This document shows, piece after piece, positions 23,871-27,392 of a stretch of DNA of 27,392 bases. The position numbers and the translations under genes were made by a program. This DNA comes from a virus. Where the stretch lies: positions 1-27,392 of the IMG/VR virus record IMGVR_UViG_3300025102_000224, one strand, 5' to 3'. The first letter of the stretch is position 1. Every line of letters begins with the position of its first letter. Below the pieces are notes generated by a model. It had not been told where the DNA came from. It saw only the letters and a list, made by a program, of their open reading frames with translations, and did not search any database.

Positions 23871-24668
23871 ATGGGCGGAGCGTTTGAGCAAGCATGGTTG
23901 CTTCTCAAGGCAGCGTTCCAGCCTGCACAAGGTAAATTCATGGGTGCGGGTATGAATCAATCTGTATACGAACAAGATGGTAACCCTGATGTAGTCAAAG
24001 TAGGTGACCTAGCGCAAAACCCTGCTGGATTAGACCACGGGTATTATAATCACCTACTCAGTCAAGTACCTAGCCTGCCATTCTTCCCCGGCCAAAGTCC
24101 AATGGAACAAACCGCTGAACTACCGAGTGAAGTTAATACTGCGAGTCTACCTATATTGTCCACCCAATCAAAACTTGATGGGTTAGATAGAGGCAAGGCC
24201 GGACTATATGCTGACACAGTGAGAGGTAGGCATCTAGCAAACACACTCTACGACATAGGTGACCAAGGTAAATTATTAGAAGCATTGGGTCTATCTGATT
24301 TGAAAAGAGAAAATTGGGGTGCTACTAAACAGGGTATACCTGAACATCTAGTTACAGGAGAGCCTAGTCAGAGACTAGTACAAGTGCACGACCCCGCTTT
24401 TTACTCTCACTTAGATACATCACAAGAGGCTGCGGAAGGTAGAGGGGCTGCTCCTCGTAAGTTAGGTAGGGACTACAACATACCCGCAGGTACATTGGAA
24501 GAGTTCGCTCGTACTGTAGATAAAAACCCCTTTGATGATTATATCGCTCCCATAGAAGATTCATATTATGACTTCAATGAAGGTGCTAAAACAGAGGATG
24601 CTCTTGCCATGTTGAATCAAAGGCAAGATGCAGTTAATGCTATGCTGGCCTCACTCGGAATCAGGTGA
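23871..24668 (+). CDS. Atypical protein-kinase-like protein
   Basis: This 265-residue protein is the only plus-strand gene in the right part of the window. GKFMGAGMNQSVYEQ (21-35) resembles a kinase glycine loop, VVKVGD (41-46) supplies the beta-3 Lys (K43), SLPILSTQSKL (92-102) fits the hinge strands, GLSDLKRENWGA (140-151) matches the catalytic loop D-L-K-x-x-N with Ser in place of HR, and VQVHDPAFYS (170-179) stands where DFG should be (D174). All main kinase residues are thus present in order, in a short, divergent chain. The C-terminal 80 residues are acidic and helical. It could phosphorylate host or viral proteins, or be a small-molecule kinase. Its end overlaps the convergent gene by 18 bases. 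Confidence 0.5.
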   Translation: MGGAFEQAWLLLKAAFQPAQGKFMGAGMNQSVYEQDGNPDVVKVGDLAQNPAGLDHGYYNHLLSQVPSLPFFPGQSPMEQTAELPSEVNTASLPILSTQSKLDGLDRGKAGLYADTVRGRHLANTLYDIGDQGKLLEALGLSDLKRENWGATKQGIPEHLVTGEPSQRLVQVHDPAFYSHLDTSQEAAEGRGAAPRKLGRDYNIPAGTLEEFARTVDKNPFDDYIAPIEDSYYDFNEGAKTEDALAMLNQRQDAVNAMLASLGIR

Positions 24669-24974
24669 ACCATGTGGTGAGTGTGCTGGTGTACCCCAGT
24701 CACGGACTTTATACTCAGCCACAAGGTGAGTAATACCGGGTTTGCCTGCGAACTTTGTCATCGTACCTACATCTGACCAATCTTCTTTAGTTTCGTAATC
24801 TAAGTTCCTCTGTACAACTTCCCAAATAAATTCACCCACCCAATGTTTAAGGGCTTTTTCTTCATGTCCACTTATTCTAATAATCTCATCAAGCATTTTC
24901 AACATCCCGTATAGGTTGTCGTACCACTCGTCATTGTTTCTTCCCGCTACTATATCATAATCTATTCCTTTCAT
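24651..24974 (-). CDS. Small helical protein, unknown
   Basis: Start chosen at ATG 24974, with GGAGGG six bases upstream, giving 107 residues; the frame continues upstream but into the neighbouring gene. It is helical (WYDNLYGMLKMLDEIIRI, then ALKHWVGEFIWEVVQRNL) with an acidic centre and a flexible end (TPAHSPHGSPDSE). No motif known to me. It is the last gene of the right minus-strand group and its stop overlaps the end of the convergent kinase-like gene. Role unknown. Confidence 0.5.
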   Translation of the reverse strand: MKGIDYDIVAGRNNDEWYDNLYGMLKMLDEIIRISGHEEKALKHWVGEFIWEVVQRNLDYETKEDWSDVGTMTKFAGKPGITHLVAEYKVRDWGTPAHSPHGSPDSE

Positions 24975-25192
24975 TTGTTTCCCTCCTTCTTGTAAATCAG
25001 TACACATGGTACTGGAAATCTTTTGGTTGAGCGTATGAGTATAGTTCTCTCCATACCCATTCTTTTCAATCCCTCATCTAGTATGTCTAGCATATCATTG
25101 ACCTTGTTATCCTTGCTGGGTAGAAACTGCACACACATCTCTCCATTGACATCGTGTTCTATGACAGTGCCTGTGTTACCAAAGTCTATCAT
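24971..25192 (-). CDS. Small protein, unknown
   Basis: A 73-residue protein starting at an ATG overlapping the preceding stop, with AAGGGTGA upstream. Two beta segments (GTVIEHDVNGEMCVQFLPS and RFPVPCVLIYKKE) flank a helix (KVNDMLDILDEGLKRMG). No metal or membrane pattern is evident. It is coupled to both neighbours. I do not recognise it. Confidence 0.5.
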   Translation of the reverse strand: MIDFGNTGTVIEHDVNGEMCVQFLPSKDNKVNDMLDILDEGLKRMGMERTILIRSTKRFPVPCVLIYKKEGNK

Positions 25193-25509
25193 ACAATCAC
25201 CCTTGTAATAAATCTAGCATCTGTTTTGAAGTTACCCGGTAAATCTTTCCTAAGCACCTTTCTAGTAACCGTCTTCCAACCACAGTCTAAGTACTTAGTT
25301 TCAGAAAACATAGGACCAAATCTCTCAACAGGCATGTGGTTGGAGTGGGAAACTCTATGACCGCTAACCTCAAAGTATCTTCTACAGACATTTGCAAGAA
25401 AATCTTTCTTAGGTAAAATCTTTACATCATCAGGTATTGTATCAATAACATCATAGAATGCTTGTTGAACTGAATCCCAGTCAAGTCTTCTTACTGCTCC
25501 TCTTCCCAT
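25189..25509 (-). CDS. Small basic protein behind promoter P3
   Basis: I place the start at ATG 25509 (MGRGAVRRLDW) because the TATA box centre is 25 bases upstream, the same leaderless geometry as the clamp loader gene; the ATG at 25524 would lie upstream of the predicted start site. The product has 106 residues, is basic, with helices (SVQQAFYDVIDTI, KDFLANVCRRYFEVSG) and a C-terminal beta part (KTVTRKVLRKDLPG). DNA binding is plausible but no family is recognised. It starts just after the SNF2 gene, sharing its promoter with that gene's last codons. Confidence 0.5.
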   Translation of the reverse strand: MGRGAVRRLDWDSVQQAFYDVIDTIPDDVKILPKKDFLANVCRRYFEVSGHRVSHSNHMPVERFGPMFSETKYLDCGWKTVTRKVLRKDLPGNFKTDARFITRVIV

Positions 25510-25523
25510 GCTAATCATAACCA

Positions 25524-27392
25524 TTATTCATTTATAACTGGTTCGTATTTCCATCCACGCTCTTTCTTTAGTTTCTGAACTAACTGTGCTACCAAACCCT
25601 TTCTTTGCTCTACATCTCCACCATCGAGGACAGCCTTGACAACTCTTCTTTTCTCTTCTACTACTCTGTCAAAGTGCTCATCAATTGTACCAGCACATGA
25701 GAGGTACACAGCGTGTACATTATCTGACTCTTGTCCAATACGGTACACACGGTCTTCTGCTTGCTCCTCATCAGTCGGTACCCACTCTCTTTCTATGAAC
25801 AAAACTGTGTCTGCCTTAGTAAGAGTAATACCTTCTTTAGCAGCAATTGTATTACATATCAGTACATTTATCTTACCTGCCTGAAAGTTCTCTACTATGT
25901 CCTGCCTCTTCTGTGAAGAGACGCTTCCGCTAATGTAGTCCACTGTTAATTTCACTGGGTCTATCTTCTTGTTAGCAAGTTCAAGTATACCCTGACCTAT
26001 CAACTCCATTACATCACGGTGGTGAGTGAAGACTACTATTGGTTTCCCTGTCTGCTGAGTGTACTGACTTATCCACTCAACTGCATGACCTGTCTTTATC
26101 CTACCACATATGTGCCTCAAGTCATTGAGCATGTTGAGCATCATACCCTGAGGTAGAGGCTCTCCGTTGAGGTAGTGCTCTTCTATTCGCCTCTCCCACT
26201 CATCTTGTGCAGCATCGTAAGGACTACGAATGTCTGCTGGTAAATGAATGGGTAAGAATGTACGAGTCTTAGGAGGCAAGTCAGGTAACACTTCACTCTT
26301 GAGTCTACGAATACACAGGTCACGAGTTCTCTCATTGAGTTCCTTTATGTTACTTGCACCTGAAAGGTCCCAGCCCCATCCTGTATTCCATGGGTCACAA
26401 TATCGTTGGTAAAAGTTCCAAGCGTTAGGAAACTGGTCAGGTCTCATTAGGTTGAGTGTGTTGAAAAACTCCTTCGGTCTACTAGCAATCGCTGTCCCTG
26501 ACAACGCAAGTACCTTAGGGCACACTGTAGCAATGTCTAGCGTAGCCTGTGTTCTCTGAACTGGTTTGTTCGTTGAACCTGAATTCTTGAGGTAATGTAC
26601 CTCATCGAGTATGACCATGCGTGGTGCGAGTTTTCTAATCTCCGACCTGTAATCCTTTACTATGTCGTAGTTAATCAATACGAAGTCAGACATGGGTATA
26701 GAGTTCAGTCCCTCGCCAATACTTTCTAGGTATTTCTCTGCAGTTGTACCAAATTTGACCTGTTCTTCTGTCGCCCCTTTCGAGAGTGCAAGTGCCTTCT
26801 TATCATCAGCGTTCATGTTACTTTTAGAATTGACAACATGTACTTTCTCATTAGGTAACCATTTGTTCAGTTCCTTTTTCCAATTGTATTTTACATTCGC
26901 AGGTGCGACTACAACAACTGGTCTGTCTGTAGGATTAATCGCTGCGTAACCAATTGCTGAAATCGTTTTTCCTATTCCCATTTCATCTCCAATCAAACAC
27001 CTGCCATTACTTGCTTCTGCAAATGCAACTGCTACTTTTTGAAACGGGTAGAGGTCAAGTCCTTCGGGCAACACTTGGTTGAGTGTATCAGAAATCCTCT
27101 TCTCATCTACTTCTTTCAATACAGAAGCCCCGCTTATCTCGACCCTACCAATGCTCTTCTCTATCTCCTCAGCAATCTCAGGGTTACTCAGTATAGCCTC
27201 AGCCAGTTTGTCATACATCCCTTCGACCATTGAGTACAGAGTACTCGCTTGTTGTACGGGTATCGACCAACACTTGTTGTCGTTGTGAAACTTTCTACCT
27301 GAAATAGACCTGACTGCATTCAAAACTCGGTCTCTTAAATCTGAATCTCGTATGAATGGCCAATGTAAGTATAACCTTACTCCCTTGACCTT
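25524..27392 (-). CDS. SNF2-family helicase with HARP-like N-terminus, cut by window edge
   Basis: The frame is open to the last base of the window (reading KVKGVRLYLHWPF), so the true start lies outside; TTG 27323 is not the start. The N-terminal stretch RSISGRKFHNDNKCWSIP resembles the HARP-like annealing-helicase module of SMARCAL1-type proteins. Helicase motifs follow: GDEMGIGKT (I), VVVVAPANV (Ia), VILDEVHYLKN (II), LALSGTAIASRP (III), IVVFTHHRDV (IV), NTIAAKEGITLT (V) and QAEDRVYRIGQ (VI). It is an ATP-driven dsDNA translocase that may remodel forks or displace proteins. The C-terminal codons contain promoter P3. Confidence 0.9.
   Translation of the reverse strand, partial: KVKGVRLYLHWPFIRDSDLRDRVLNAVRSISGRKFHNDNKCWSIPVQQASTLYSMVEGMYDKLAEAILSNPEIAEEIEKSIGRVEISGASVLKEVDEKRISDTLNQVLPEGLDLYPFQKVAVAFAEASNGRCLIGDEMGIGKTISAIGYAAINPTDRPVVVVAPANVKYNWKKELNKWLPNEKVHVVNSKSNMNADDKKALALSKGATEEQVKFGTTAEKYLESIGEGLNSIPMSDFVLINYDIVKDYRSEIRKLAPRMVILDEVHYLKNSGSTNKPVQRTQATLDIATVCPKVLALSGTAIASRPKEFFNTLNLMRPDQFPNAWNFYQRYCDPWNTGWGWDLSGASNIKELNERTRDLCIRRLKSEVLPDLPPKTRTFLPIHLPADIRSPYDAAQDEWERRIEEHYLNGEPLPQGMMLNMLNDLRHICGRIKTGHAVEWISQYTQQTGKPIVVFTHHRDVMELIGQGILELANKKIDPVKLTVDYISGSVSSQKRQDIVENFQAGKINVLICNTIAAKEGITLTKADTVLFIEREWVPTDEEQAEDRVYRIGQESDNVHAVYLSCAGTIDEHFDRVVEEKRRVVKAVLDGGDVEQRKGLVAQLVQKLKKERGWKYEPVINE
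25527..25540 (-). promoter_or_regulatory. TATA promoter P3 inside the end of the SNF2 gene
   Basis: The minus strand reads CCAGTTATAAATGAATAATG, with the box at 25530-25537, embedded in the last codons and stop of the helicase gene. It shares its core with P1 and P2 but lacks their upstream GAGACTAA. The centre is 25 bases before the ATG at 25509, predicting a leaderless transcript of the 106-residue gene and those after it. Confidence 0.65.

Noticed and set aside
1-27392. Host chromosome segment rather than a virus
   Set aside because: Tail-type structural genes, DUF932, compact overlapping genes and a whole replisome in one operon are viral; no ribosomal or metabolic genes are present.

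Overview
The window looks like part of the genome of a head-tailed virus of marine archaea, most like the magroviruses of Marine Group II Euryarchaeota. The assignment rests on gene content and was not tested by a search. Tail-type structural genes sit beside an archaeal-type replication set: family B DNA polymerase, PCNA-like clamp, RFC-type clamp loader, archaeo-eukaryotic primase, XPF/ERCC4 nuclease and group II chaperonin (thermosome). Three TATA-box promoters of archaeal type also appear, two of them at the right distance for leaderless starts. Most genes have clear Shine-Dalgarno sequences (GGAGG, GAGGTGA), and genes are packed with 1-4 nt overlaps. There is no stretch over 120 bases without a gene.

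Layout. (1) Bases 1-3619, plus strand: end of the structural module, with a baseplate-hub-like protein (cut by the left edge), a small tail protein, a fibre-like protein and a zinc-ribbon protein. (2) Bases 3622-23722, minus strand: about 20 kb of almost continuous operon. In transcription order it holds a DUF932 protein, a run of small zinc-ribbon proteins, a PC4-like protein, a degenerate DNA-ligase-like protein, the RFC-type clamp loader, a possible RPA-like protein, a RecA/Sak4-like ATPase, the PCNA-like clamp, a transglutaminase-like protein, PolB, a MazG-like protein, a Cas4/RecB-type nuclease, the primase, a 41-residue membrane protein, a winged-helix protein, the XPF-type nuclease, an MCM/DUF3987-like ATPase, a DnaQ-like exonuclease, the chaperonin and a GNAT-like protein. 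(3) Bases 23792-23870: a divergent promoter region. (4) Bases 23871-24668, plus strand: one isolated gene for an atypical protein-kinase-like protein. (5) Bases 24651-27392, minus strand: an SNF2 helicase (cut by the right edge) and three small unknown genes.

How it may work together: the virus seems to carry most of its own archaeal-style replisome (primase, polymerase, clamp, loader, helicase, ssDNA-binding and repair/recombination enzymes). A chaperonin could fold virion or replication proteins, and a MazG-like enzyme could clean the nucleotide pool. PCNA-binding-like peptides in three proteins suggest the clamp organises several of them. The most notable points are three promoter copies sharing a core, two predicting leaderless starts; a strong two-stem element before PCNA; unusual residues in the PolB, chaperonin, XPF and ligase-like proteins; the kinase-like gene; and at least five small Cys-rich proteins, three of them under 60 residues.
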